Below are positions 1 to 11,803 of a stretch of DNA of 64,000 nucleotides, piece after piece. The stretch is from assembly GCA_034336665.1 (NCBI GenBank), contig JAPFBE010000013.1:21059056-21123055 (forward strand), given 5' to 3'. This DNA is from Luscinia megarhynchos (taxonomy: Eukaryota; Chordata; Aves; Passeriformes; Turdidae). Both the position numbers and the translations under genes were made by a program. Position 1 is the stretch's first letter, and every line of letters starts with the position of its first letter. The notes beneath the pieces are model-generated. The model saw only the letters and a list, made by a program, of their open reading frames with translations. It was not told where the DNA came from and searched no databases.

Positions 1-1160
1 CCAGATCTTTCATCCAAACTTCTTCAGGTTTGTGTAAGCAATCATTAACTAATGCCTGGGTACTTGTGAGCACTCTGCTACCCTTATGGATGGAGAAATA
101 GGGGCAAAAGCTCTCCAGGGTCAAGGACAAACTATGAGTTGCTCTACAGGCGGGGGACAAATGCAGATGATCATCTAACTACAGGTGGATCAGAGATGCA
201 GGAATTTGTAGCTGATCTGACATTATCACAACTTTGTTGTTCTCTAAGAATGAAAGAATGAAGGAGTGTAACAAATGTACATCTTATACCTTCTGTTCCT
301 CAAAGTTTAAAGGTTGAAAATTGACATAAATCAGTTCCATGTTCCATCTTTGCTGGAACAGTGGTATATACAAAAACATACTGATGTTTTGTGTCAAAGC
401 ACAAAGATTAACAAATTTGCCTTGCTTGGAACTGCTTACTGGTGCAAATAGTTTTCATCTGAGGCTCCACAAATGGTTTTCAGACAAGACACGCTTTGTA
501 GAAATCTGGGTTGAATGTGGAAGTAATCTGGAAAAGGGTAGCCTATAAAGTTCAGTTGTTATACAAAGTCCCAAACATCAATTTTATGCTTATTTACTAT
601 TCTCACATTGATCTGTTAAGTTTTAAGAGATCTGAAACTCTTAACAAAAATCTGAGCATGCCATATTACCCAAAAGCTTTTCCAAAATTCCAGGCTGTAA
701 AGAAAGGCTGGATTTTACACTCTTCTGCTGTTTAATTCCATGCCACTTCCTTTGTGCACAGCTATATTGCTCTCTCTCACAACTCAGGAGAGGAAGTCAC
801 GGTTTCTGCAGCCAAGCCCTTAGCACTCCATCCTTATTTTACAGGAATATATGTTTTCATGCTTCTCTAGATCACCAAAATCCAAGACTGCCAAATATTT
901 CTGCTGTTTCATTTAGCCATGCAATAACTCTAATGCTTTGAACTAGTACCTGCTGAAATGGCAATAAGTTACTGACCCATACAGACACTCAACTGCCTGT
1001 TTGCAGGGTTTGACATTCACACATCCCATTTTCTCTTAGCCTACATTTCTGTGCTCCCTGTAGCTGCAACAAGAAAGTGTGTCTCCATACATTTTTATTA
1101 CCTGTTATGCTTTACACTAATAAAAACACTGGATATTATTTATTTGTCTGGCTGACTGAC
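1..1160. other. Unique AT-rich non-coding DNA
   Basis: No repeat family, exon or RNA gene was recognised. The two short open frames (339-548 and 511-735) have no domain, signal peptide or family resemblance and overlap each other in different frames, as expected by chance. Confidence 0.6.
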
Positions 1161-1440
1161 AAAGCCAGGCATCAAAGTGTCATTCCAGTGTCACATCAAC
1201 GCTCTAATCTTTCAGAACTTGTAAAGCAATCTCTTACGGCGCTTTGTGGGCTGTGAGATCACCCTGACAAACTGTGATAATGTTGGCAATCTCCAAATGG
1301 GTGTTCATTTGCAATTACTACAGAGGAATTGCTACGTTTCCAAATTTGAGGGCTTGACATAATCTGTCTTCAAGAAGCTATCAGGGTCTGTCATAAGGCT
1401 GTCTGTGACCCAGGGATTTTATGGGGTCAGTATCTATCAC
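1161..1440. promoter_or_regulatory. Candidate conserved non-coding element
   Basis: This block differs from its surroundings. It is not low-complexity, has no stutter runs, keeps isolated CpGs (near 1,200, 1,238 and 1,335) and has the even, word-rich composition typical of vertebrate conserved elements. It contains no open frame of note. The call rests on texture alone; alignment to chicken and other birds would decide it. It could also be ordinary unique DNA. Confidence 0.25.
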
Positions 1441-4400
1441 CAGTGAAACTTCACTGCAAGCAGTGGAATTACCTAGAATATGACTTTATCTATTTGCTTT
1501 CTTTCTTTTTATTTAAAATACGCCTTCTTTGTATTTTATTTTTTGAAGTGCAAACAGCACCTACTAATAACATCTGAGGCAGGCAGGGGAGACTGCTTCT
1601 CCAAATCATGGCCAGTTTCTTACAGTTCACACCAAATCCTCTGCTGCCCTCATCACACTCAGCGACTGAGAAACAATGCAAATGTCAGGTCAAGCTACAG
1701 AGCTATTGCCATCATCTCTTCCCTTCTGTATGCTCCCAGCACTGGCAGTCTCTGGGCTGCAGTCCACAGGATATCCACAATTATGGCCCAGATTGAGGGA
1801 GGGGTAGAAAAACGATGGTACTCTGCCAATTATGTCAGAACCTAAACTTGATCCATTTTAAAATTGAAGCTGGGGACTGTGGGATAGCACTGTGCTTTCT
1901 ATAATTTGTGTATGGAAAAGAAAATAATTTAGCATCTTAAAAAAAAAGAAAAAAAGCAGAGTTAGTGAAAACCTATAATAAATGTTTTACATTTGCCTCT
2001 GAACCTTATCTTTAAGTAAAGACAATGTTATCTGAACATAGAAAGATGATTTTTAAAATGCCATAAGACTGTTAAGCACCTCGAGAAAAAGTGAGACAGG
2101 GAGTGTCAGGCTTTGCTATATTCATGAGGGCCACACAACTGCTAGTGAAGTAATTCTGTTTTGAAACTACTTAGGATTCCTTTAGAAAAGCCGGGAACAC
2201 AGGATGGAAATAGAAACCTAAAAAAAGTGCATCCAGTGTTTCAAAATACGCTCCCTGCACAACACCCTTTCCCTGCTATCATCCCCTGAGGCAAATTTCC
2301 CAGGCAGTTCCTCACACTTACTGAAAGTCGCTCCCCAAATCCTGCTCAGGGTGGGGGTGAGCAGCTGGAACCTGGCCATGGTGGGGTCAGAAAGCCCATA
2401 CCAGGAAGAGGCACTGGAGCACAAGCTGAGATTTACACACTGGCTTGGATACTCTGCTGAATTTATGCTGGGATGTTTGCTATGTTTACTATGGTTTTAC
2501 AAAGAAAGTTCTCTGCCTTAGATTATTACATCTAAGCAAAACAGAAGTTGGTAAAGATGCATCATACCTTGTGTTATCCCCATGTAAGCTCTTTTCTGCA
2601 TTTCATTCTCTGTGAAAAGGAAAGTCAGTATCACTATCTAGCCTCAGGAATAAGGACCTAGCTGCAATGCTGCTGGAAAATTTTGGAATCCAAATAAATC
2701 CCAAATTTGTATTTTGGCCTGAATTTACAGCAAACTTGCTCCTGCTCTCAAAACGCCTACTGCTTTCACCAGGAGCAGGAATTATCCCTCATGTCTCCTT
2801 AATCTTTCAGAAAAGAATGTGCAGCCCTGGAAGCCCAAGGTACATGTTTTAATGTGTGTACTATCTTGCTGAATTCAATAGGCTGCAAGGATATTAAAAA
2901 AGAGGCTGCACCAAAGGATAGTACAAGAATCCATGGGCTTCAAAAGGTTAAGCAGCTTCACCAATACAAATACTGCAGTTGGGACAGTCTGAACAGAGCA
3001 ATGCAACTGGTATGTGCTCTTCCTTCCTAAAAATTATTTCTTGAGGGTGAATGTTTTTATTTCACAGTGAGCAGAAAACTGTTAACTTATATACTAGTTA
3101 TTATTTGACTCTTTTCTACAAAAAACTACTTTTAAAGACAAAAAAGTCAAAGCAAAGAGCCCTGCCTCTCTGCTAGTGCCACTTCAGAAGGTTTTTGCTA
3201 GCCACAGCTGAATTAGAGCAATGTTTCTCCTTTTTAATTTCCGTGTTTTTACTATTTTCAACACTGACAACAAATTTTCTGAAAATAAAGAAAACAGACT
3301 GCCACTGGTAGATCAGTATTTATAGATGGAAAGAACACAGAAACATATAAAATTTACCCTAAACAAGGGGGCTTATACCATGACAGCAACTTCTAACATA
3401 ATTCATTTGTCTTATAAATTACATCCCTGGGGATATTCCTGAAAATTAATTAGGTTAGAGAGGGAAGGAAAACAAATTGAAAACTTCTCAAAACTTCATG
3501 AAACAGTAAGTTTTAAACACAGCAGTGTCAAAAATCTCACTATAAAGTTCTTCCCTCCTCTTCCCCTATTCTTCTTCCCAGGAGACCAAGATCCTCAGAT
3601 TGAGAATCATTTTGGCACACCAAGGTCAAGGAAACCATATACATTCAAATACAGAACATTTCTAAAATTGAAAATTTTGCAAGCAGCTCTGCCTTTCCAA
3701 ACTGCAGAGTCCTTGGAAGAATTCTGAAATATAATTTAGTAAAGACATTCATTGTGCTAATGTGGCTTTAAACACAAAGCTACATTCACAAGATGTGGAC
3801 ACGATACATTCATCACACAACAGAGAAAAGCAAAGGGGAGGAAGGCAGAAGAAAACAATAAGAATTTTAGACAAATTTTAATACTGGCCGAAGTAATCCT
3901 CAAATCAAAACTCTGAAGGTTTGCCTGTTCATTAGTTTCTCTAGAGTTTAGGCAAAAAGGGAATTTGGCCATGTACTTTTCCTGTAGTGTCCTGTCTTCA
4001 TTTTGTGCAAGAAACAACACTTAGGTTTTCTCACTCTTCTCAACACAGTTCACCAGATTGGAAGTGTTGGTACACATACACAAAATCCAAGACATTTTCT
4101 GATTCCATTTGTAACATAGATCAAATTTTGTGCTTCTTGATGCCTGTGCCATCTTCCTGGACTATGGGAAGAATGGAAAGACAACAAAATGCGGGAAATA
4201 ACTGAGTTGATGGTGCTTTATCATTGAAACTTTGTAACAGACTGCACTAATGGGTAACTCCACAGTACAGACTCCACCTGGATCATGTGAGGGCACGAGA
4301 TGCCATTTCTGCCACCCCTCATATGTGTTAACGCTAGCAGCAAGGAACAAAAGGTATCAGATAAGGCACAGACTCGCTGGTAGAAGTCAACACATCACAA

Positions 4401-6227
4401 TGTATTTTTAAAACTGCATCAGAGAATTTATAATGGATCCGTGCTTTGCATTTTGAGGTGACAGAGATCTCGATCTGGTAGAAAGTTCCCAAAGCTCAAT
4501 TTACTACATTGTCAAAATATAGCCTGAGGGGACAATCTGACTTACAGCATCTTTATGACTGGTGATGAAAGAACCTCACTTGGCTTTTAGATCCCAAGCT
4601 TGGCTCAAGATAGTGCAGTAGAGAACAGAACATCTTCTATTTTATGCTGAGTGTTCACAGTGTTCCTCTTCAGCACAGAATTAGGTTTTACTCCATGGAA
4701 TTCTCACACAGCTCACTGATGGGTTAGAATTCACACCTTCAGATTTTGGGGATATACTTCACACCCTGCATTGTTACTGCTACTAAAGATACAGATTACC
4801 CTGTCCTCATGTCATTGTAGCATCTGTAATGGAAATCTTTAGAAAATTCAGGGAAAAACTGCATCTTTTAAAGGCCACAGCATGTCTTATTCAGCCTTGG
4901 AGAGATTTCAGAGCACAGTAACCGCATTAATTGAACATTATATGGACAGCCAAGTAAAGCTCAGTTACTGTGCAGATTTTACTGCTCTTTGTCATGTTGC
5001 TTCAAAACACATTGCATGTTTTAACCAGTCATATATACATATGAAAGCATTTTGCAACACTGGACAATGCTACAGATCCACAGGAAATAATTGTTTCACA
5101 AACATGAAGCAATCGGCACAAATATAAATAGTGTGGCCCAAATCTGTTCTAAATTATGCTTGTGCAAACCCATGGAAGTAAACTAGTACCACTAACAGAA
5201 TAAAACACATAAAAGCATGTAAAAGTATAAAATATGGCTCTACTGCTCAGCTATTCATGGTCCAAACCCTGCCAGCCTGCCATCAGTTACATTCTACTAC
5301 TTTACCAGCATGGCTTTACAGGAAATCAGAAAAATTCAGTGATTTCTAGTTCTCTGATGCACTGGAGGACACAAGCCCAAGAATATATGGGCTTAAATGT
5401 GTCAGCATCCTACATAACTCTTATTTAAAGAATGTTATTAATTTCTGTGGGTGGAGTCCAAAATTGTAATGCCATATTAACACACAGTGGCTGTTTCTGT
5501 AATGTGTGTGTCACAGGGAGCATATGTGTAGCAGTCCAAGGATAGCATTTTAACTCGATTTCAAGTGATTTTCTGAATTGTAATACCCTCAAAAGATGAA
5601 GTACTGATGCTGCCGGCAGGGTATTTCACAACTTTTGTCTTCACAGTTTCATCCAGTCACCTCAATTCTGACCTCTAGAATATCATGCTATTGCAGATCT
5701 GGACTCCACACAAAGCTGTTTCAACAAATCTCATTTTTCTCTCTAATACACAGCATGTGACTTCAGGATTGGTATATTCAATGCTGAACTGAGTTATACG
5801 AGTGATGTATGCTACTCCAGGCAAAAAGCAAGACTAATAGCAGAAGATTCTTTGCCATGCTAACTCTGACTGAATTTCAATCCCAATCTTTTCCAATGAA
5901 TTAGCCTCTTTACCAAACTCGCAGGTACAGACAGATACTGTGGGAATCAGCCACGTAACCGTTCCAAGTACAGTGAGGATATACAGTGAGGAAAGTATTG
6001 CCAAAGGCTTTTCGGCTGCAGCCCAACAGGTGGTTTGGCATCGAGATTTCTACCTGTTTGTGGTTTTCATCTCTGGTTTCAAGACAGAAAATGAGATTAT
6101 ACCTTTCAGTGCTGCATCTCAAGCAGGCTGTACGCAGAGTAAGGTTTCATTCCAAAATCTCTCTCTCTAAGTTGAGGAAAACTGCCAACCACTGCTGCTC
6201 TTGACATCAACATGCGATGCAGATGTC
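1441..6227. other. Unique non-coding DNA, no gene seen
   Basis: Mostly AT-rich unique sequence with short A-rich patches (for example 1,939-1,956). Open frames of 61-121 codons are present on both strands, but none has a recognisable domain or convincing splice-site context. A stretch at 4,700-4,760 faintly resembles a MIR SINE but is too weak to call. Nothing else was recognised. Confidence 0.55.
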
Positions 6228-6267
6228 AGGAAAGGGAAAAGAAAAGGGAGAGAAGAAAAAAGAAAAA
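6228..6267. repeat. 40-nt uninterrupted purine tract
   Basis: Every base from 6,228 to 6,267 on the + strand is A or G, made of AAAG, GGGA and AGAA words, and the A-rich sequence continues to about 6,272. Polypurine-polypyrimidine tracts of this length can form triplex DNA. A function here is not shown. Confidence 0.85.
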
Positions 6268-6400
6268 TAAAACTGTAAGTTTTACGTAAACAAGAAACTG
6301 TACTTAATGACTACATCTGAGGAAAACAAAATAAGAAGTGCTGGCTTAGTATAAGGAAAGGAATAAACAAAACCTTGGAACAGCTTAATCTAAGAGGTTG

Positions 6401-6447
6401 TAGGTTTTTTTGTTTTTGTTTTGTTGTTCTTGTTTGTTTGTTTTTTG
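6401..6447. repeat. GT/T-rich low-complexity tract
   Basis: Runs of T broken by single G bases, including three consecutive TGTT/TTTG words at 6,431-6,442. This is a simple low-complexity sequence, probably from slippage. No LINE or SINE body is attached, so it is not obviously the tail of a retroposon. Confidence 0.8.
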
Positions 6448-8125
6448 CATTTAGTTCCAGAAGACAAAATACCTTTACATTATAAAAGGACAACATAAAA
6501 GAAACAAATCTATCATAGCATCAAAATTAGCTACTTCATTACTCAGAGAAGAGTCTAAGCACCTTTAACAAACACTGTGAAAAGCAGCTGAAGCACTCAT
6601 AACATATGTTCTTGCTCGCAAATAGCCCAGGGTGCAAGAGGTGGGTTTCATTTTTTTCTGTTTTTAAAGCCTTCTGCATAGGCCTAACTCTGCCTTTGTT
6701 GAAGGTAGTGTTAACACACATTGAATGCAGAAGGAACTGAATGTGGATAACTGCATACTTCGAAAAATCACACCCAATATGTTCAACTGATGCCATGGTT
6801 TCCCGAGGACAAGAGTAGGCTATGGAATACTACAAATAATAGAGAGGAGTAGTCTAAAGCAAGCTTCCCAGAACCAAGAAAGCATATTTCAATACTTTTT
6901 CACAGATAATTGGGAATGTGCATCTTTAATATAGTAGTCCAGAATAGGTAAAGACTGTCAGGAGATGCTTACTGTGATAGAAGTCTCAGTGCCTTCTCAT
7001 AAAATAAGAGTTCTTCAAGGCAACTCTCAACAACCATTCAGAGAACAGTAAGAATCAATGCTTTTTGGATTAAAGCAAGAAAATAAAAGTCAGTGCTTCT
7101 CCACAGACAAAAATGTAATGAGAATTACTTCAATACACCAGCATTTGAGTCATCAAAATGTGCCCACATTCACCAATGCACAGAAAAGTAAAATGACCAT
7201 CAAGAACTTTGCTTTGCCCCAACAAAATAATTTCAGGCAGCTGTCCATACTAACATGCCTATGGAAGATGAGAACCTCACAATTAAATATACTGAATCAT
7301 CTATACAAAGAAATATTGAGACAGACTGAGCTGATGAGAAAATGTTGATATAATCACTTGAGGGAAAGGGACCCCAAAATGTTCTATTCTTGATTTGAAA
7401 GAATCAGTCTTCTTTCCTCATGAGAAGGTCTTTCCACAAAAACATACACCTCAGATAACCAAAACAGAATTTTTTCTTCAACTACCTGGAAAAAAGAGGG
7501 AGAAAAATAAGAGTAATGGGTCTCTCAGAACCCAGCAGTTGGCAAATATTTATTTGACTTTTCTTGGGCAAAAGAGTTATTCTCCAAGAAAATTTTCATT
7601 TCAAGAAAAAGAATTTCCACTGAAAAATCATTCTGATGGAAAAGCGCCTGGCCACAGCTACAAAGGATAAGACCACTGGCCTCACCCAGGGGGAGGTGAA
7701 TGCCAAGGCCAGTGGACTGGGTCTGACACAGTCCTCTGGCAGAATCATGGGCACAACACCTCCATTTGCTGGGTTGTTTGTTCTGCTCCACTTTTTTGCC
7801 TACACAGACCACCCCACCCTCTTCAGGGCAGGAACTGTCTCTCACTGCAGTCTATTGCAACACGTGTGTTTGATGACTTTTAGCACTACAGTAGCAGCAG
7901 TGCCGTTTCCTCCTACAGCAGCTACTCTCCAACATCAAGATGAAGAGAAAAATGTAACCTAGGGCTGCAATACACTGCTAATCAAACACTATTGTATAGC
8001 ATGGGGATGTGGGGGGATGCCTTTTTACCACAGAACTAATCAGGGTTTATACACACAAAATCACTAAACTCTACAGTTCAGTCTGTGATCTGTGCTCCTA
8101 GCTGCCAGAAAGAAGGCAGGAAAGA
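6448..8125. other. Unique non-coding DNA
   Basis: No gene was recognised. Two overlapping frames of 106-108 codons on opposite strands at 7,525-7,962 lie in a slightly GC-richer patch; neither shows a domain. The phrase around 7,820-7,850 loosely recalls the 3' part of old L3/CR1-like repeats but is too short to call. Confidence 0.55.
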
Positions 8126-8148
8126 GGGGTGGGGAAGGGGGGTAGGGG
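8126..8148 (+). other. G-quadruplex motif
   Basis: Four G runs of lengths 4, 4, 6 and 4 are separated by loops of 1, 2 and 2 bases (T, AA, TA). This satisfies the strict four-run, short-loop quadruplex rule on the + strand. It sits in unique DNA with no CpG island, so a promoter role is not implied. Confidence 0.85.
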
Positions 8149-9286
8149 TTAAGCATCTCCTGTGTTCATAATGAAAGAAGAGAGATGACTGGACTAAAAG
8201 CTGATGAGGTTACAAGGCAACAGCAGTGCCATGAGTTGTTTGGGCTTAAAGCCAGATGTCTTGTATTTCCTTTGATTGTTTCTAAATAATTAATGGTATT
8301 AATTTCATCATGTGACCCACCCACCCCCCTCTTAGTATTTGGCTCTGTGTACTAACACTAAATATAAAGGAGGAAAACGGTACTGTCTATAGCGTACTGA
8401 ATATTGATGCTGTGTGTTTGGACTGCAGCAACAGCTGATACTCATATCCCTAAGATTCTATATTCCACAGCACTCACACAGTGTTTGCACGAAGGAGACG
8501 GAGTAGTATCCTTCATACTCCATCCATAAACCAGCACAGCTATGGCATATGGACACTGCATGTTTGAAGTAGTAAAAGAGAGGGTACATCACTCCCTCTC
8601 CACCCACACTAAGATGAACCTGCCACTACTGTTTCACGTAACGTTTTCTGGCAAGCTCCCAGTTTTCAGTCATGCTGGTTTGCTTGAAAGAAACACTCAG
8701 AGGAGACTCTGCTTGTCTTGCTGTTCGAACAAACAAAATAATCACGCATCTTGAGTTAATGGCCCAAAGCTTAATGAAGATCATAGAAAAGAGGCTGCCT
8801 GTGATGGGAGCATTCCCTTCTGACTTAGCCACATAAGCCACGGCTGTTGGCAAAAGGAAATGGATTATGAGGACAATAAGTAACCCTGAGCTCTGGTCTA
8901 GACAAACTTTGCTTGGTACTGTAGCAGTAAGTGCACAAAGAGAACAGCAACAACCAGAAATAAAAATTTCACTTCTCCACAATTTTCTACCCCAGGGCAC
9001 TGGAAGCAGTAGCAGGAGGACTCGTGTTTCTTTCTCATGGGAATGTTTGGGTTGAGTGCTGGGACCACTGGAATCTAACAGCGTAATTCCTGATCAAAGA
9101 AAGACTAGTAGAGGGAGATCCCTATTTGCATGATTCTATGATATGTACTCAGGAAAAATGTCTGCCTACTCTCCTGTATACTGCAGCCTACTTTCAGCTT
9201 CCCATGTCAAGCCTCCAGTCACACACATCTTATCCACCTTTTTTTCCTACCACATTCTCACTAATCTTGAATCCCATGGTACCTAC
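8149..9286. other. Unique non-coding DNA
   Basis: No gene was recognised. Around 8,280-8,310 there are two ATTAAT/TAATTA homeodomain-type words within 25 bases, a common feature of enhancers but also of plain AT-rich DNA. The 124-codon minus-strand frame at 8,626-9,000 has hydrophobic stretches but no family resemblance. Confidence 0.5.
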
Positions 9287-9500
9287 CATAGAATCAGAAT
9301 CATAGAACCGTCTCAGTTGGAAGAGACCTTTAATGGCCATCCAGCCCAACCCTCCTGCAATGAGCAGGGACCTCTCTCTTCAGAGAGAGAGCAATCAGCT
9401 TGCTCAGAGCTCTGTCCAACATGACCTTCCAGGGATGGGGAACCCATCACCTCTCCTGACAACCCATTTCAGTGCTTTATTCACCATCAGACAGTATTAA
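9287..9500 (-). mobile_element. CR1 LINE 3' end, minus strand
   Basis: Read on the + strand, the block opens with CATAGAAT-type words, the reverse complement of the CR1 terminal octamer, and continues with GTTGGAAGAGACC, the CCAGCCCAACCCTCCTGC region, GAGCAGGGA, and CCAGGGATGGGGAACCCATCACCTC. These are landmarks of the 3' end of avian CR1 elements in reverse orientation. Only about the last 200 bases of the element remain, the usual 5' truncation of CR1. It is diverged and non-functional. The far border near 9,500 is approximate. Confidence 0.93.
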
Positions 9501-9869
9501 ATGGGTGAGCTGGGAGATAATGGAGAAAGGAATATGACACCTTGGAGCACACCCTTGTTTTGTCCAGTAATGCCTCAGACTTCTGAAGGTAAGGACAAAG
9601 TAATAGGAGGCCCTCACAGATGTCAAAGGAAGTTTCCAAAAGTCTGCATAAAGCTAACCTCATCAAAACATACCTGTGGGGAGTCAGAGAGGGCTTGGTC
9701 AAGTCTCATTTTTTAAGATTTTATCCATGCTCCCTATTTTGGGGTCATTCTGCAGCTAAACTATCAAATCAAGACTGGTGCATTGTACAGTGACAATTCT
9801 TCAGTCAAGGGAAGTGAAACCTGAAGAATTCTCCACTGGAAAGCCTGATCCTAATCTTTAAGGACTTGA
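9501..9869. other. Unique spacer between CR1 and SINE
   Basis: No further CR1 sequence is recognisable and no exon is seen. Opposite-strand 71-codon frames overlap here and look like chance. Confidence 0.5.
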
Positions 9870-10016
9870 CCCTGAGATTAGCTCAGCTGGCTAGAGCATA
9901 GTGCTAGTAATACCTAGATTGTGGGCTTAATCCCTGAATGGGCCACTCAACTAAGAGTTGGGCTTGATGATCCTTGTGGGCCCCTCCCAACTCAGAAAAC
10001 TACATAATTTCTGTAA
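9870..10016 (+). mobile_element. tRNA-Ile-derived SINE with CR1-like tail (TguSINE1-like)
   Basis: The first ~75 bases align with a tRNA-Ile: the A box TAGCTCAGCTGG lies at 9,879-9,890, the D-arm continues CTAGAGCATAGTGCTA, the anticodon arm follows, and a decayed B box GGCTTAATCC lies at 9,924-9,933 (from GGTTCGATCC, with the CpG lost). The acceptor 3' side reads GGGCCA. After it comes a CR1-type tail with GAGTTGGGCTTGATGATCC and CCCCTCCCAACTCAG, ending in a worn ATTTCTGTA. A tRNA-Ile head joined to a CR1-X-like tail is the published architecture of TguSINE1, a passerine SINE. The anticodon position and both promoter boxes carry substitutions, so this is a retroposed, inactive copy and not a tRNA gene. 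No target-site duplication is visible, as is normal for CR1-mobilised elements. Confidence 0.85.
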
Positions 10017-11654
10017 ATTTTGACTTTGCAGTCAAGGCCTAGCAAACCTAAGGCATATTCCTTCCCCACACACCCATTACAGGTTCATAGGAAGAAGTCT
10101 GTCTCACTACATGAAGATCATATGAGAAATACACCTGAGCCCTTCAGCTGGGACTGGAGCAGCACCAAAACCAGGATTGGCCCTGCACACAGCAGAGAAA
10201 TCACTTGGAGGGAGCATCACCACTGCCAAGTCACAGCATGAGGCACTGCAGACAGGGTGGCAGAGTGCCCTGGGTGCCAGAGCTCAGGCTGTGGGGCTCT
10301 ACTGGAAGAAAGAAGCAAGAAGAATACCACACTGTGCTGGGAAGAAAACATCTTGCCCTCTCCTATTAGAGCTTCTCTACCATGATTGTAAGGGTAACCA
10401 TGAATAAAGTTATGGGTTTATTGCTCATGGACACATGCAAATGGAGAAAACACTAAACCAGATCAGTTAAAACACGATGAGGAAGAATAACAGCCAAACT
10501 TCAAGTGACTCCTTCAGTTCCTACCAGCTACCTACAGTAGAGTGGCAGCACTTGCACAAGCAAGAAAGCACATGAGGAATACTGGATGCCAGAGTCCTCC
10601 TCCTTGGAAGTCATTCACAGAAAATGGGCTCTGCAGCTTTGAATGGGACAGAGGAAACTGCTTCTAGACAGGAATGATCACAGAAATGACTACACTGTTT
10701 GCAAGGTAAAAACATTTCACATAGAAAAAAGATTCAGTGGCACAGTCACAGCACTTTATGAGCAGCCCTTGTACCTAACGTGGTACAAGTTTTGGTTTTC
10801 AAGATTTTGGGAGGTCATGGGAGGGTGAGAAGACAGCTTTTTTCCTATAGTGTCAAGGATCTCTGAAAGTGTCTACATGTCAGCCTTGGCTAAGAACATA
10901 TCCTTTGTTCCTTCAGCATTATTTCCCTTTAATGACAGCTTTGCAGTGAATCCCATTTGTGAGCTGCTCAAATAAATGCAAATTTTATCCTGTAAGCAAT
11001 ACCACTGAAAGTAAAAATCTGAAAAGCTAAAAGGCACTGGGTCCTCCCTAGTGCCCCATCTCCCCAGTGCACTTAACTGCTTGCTATTATTATATATGGA
11101 GTACCAGGCAGGGTACTTACTATTATAAATATGTACTGTATTGAAATATATAGCCCAAGTCCCCAGGGCCCAACATTCTAATTAGAACCACAGTTGTGCA
11201 AATAACTGATTTATTTGGCTGGCTGACCAAACTGAGAACATGGAAAGGAAAAAAAACCCACCAAACAAAAATCACCTATGTGTTTAATGAAATGGGTTAG
11301 TTTTTTATTTGTGTTCAATATATTTCAATTAAAATTGACTAAGTCTCAAAACCAAACCAGAAACCTTGTTTAGAAATATCAAAACAAAATATTCTGGCTT
11401 TCCAAAACTTTTAATTTTCTTCTTAGTTTATTTTTTTTTTTGCATAACTTTGGCTAGCACATATCTGAGATGAGCAGTTTTCAGCAAACACAAACATTTA
11501 ATTTAACAGTTTTACCCAGATTTAAATCTAAGGGCTGAACTGTGAATGAACCAGTTTTTTACTTCATGAGAGAACAGGTAAGCAGGAGATCTGCATTCCC
11601 TTCTTGATTCAGCCCCTTTGGACCCAAGGTGAGTTATTATTTAATTTCTTTATG
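10017..11654. other. Unique non-coding DNA
   Basis: No repeat family or exon was recognised. The stretch 10,140-10,330 is somewhat GC-richer, and 11,060-11,160 is AT-rich with TATATA words. Small A/C-rich patches occur near 11,250. No gene call is supported. Confidence 0.5.
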
Positions 11655-11803
11655 GCTGTCTCTCTGTCCACACTTTGTCTCTGCAGTCTCTGAGCTTGTG
11701 GGGGTTACATGCACCTCCTACAGTGGGTCTGTACAGCGCCTGAAACAACAGACTGCTCATCTCAACTGGGGCCTATATGATTTACTAAAATATAAATAAC
11801 TCC
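11655..11803 (+). mobile_element. Ancient amniote LINE tail (L3/CR1-like)
   Basis: The segment contains TCTGTACAGCGCCTG at 11,729-11,743, then a CAACTGGGGCCT block and an ending TACTAAAATATAAATAA. This order (a 'gtctctct' lead, 'tgtacagcgcctagcac', 'ggggcct', 'aatacaaataa') is that of the old L3/CR1-type 3' tails shared by reptiles, birds and mammals. It is strongly diverged and predates birds. I recognised it by memory of the consensus; the exact subfamily is not assigned, and the left border is uncertain. Confidence 0.65.

Noticed and set aside
4700..4760. MIR-like phrase TTCTCACACAGCTCACTGATG
   Set aside because: Only about 25-50 bases resemble MIR, and flanking parts do not follow the consensus order.
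9121..9145. GATTCTATGAT word suggesting another CR1 end
   Set aside because: The sequence upstream does not match CR1 3' landmarks; one octamer is not enough.
9870..9945. Possible functional tRNA-Ile gene
   Set aside because: Anticodon arm, B box and acceptor carry substitutions and a CR1-type tail is fused to the 3' side, so it is a SINE.
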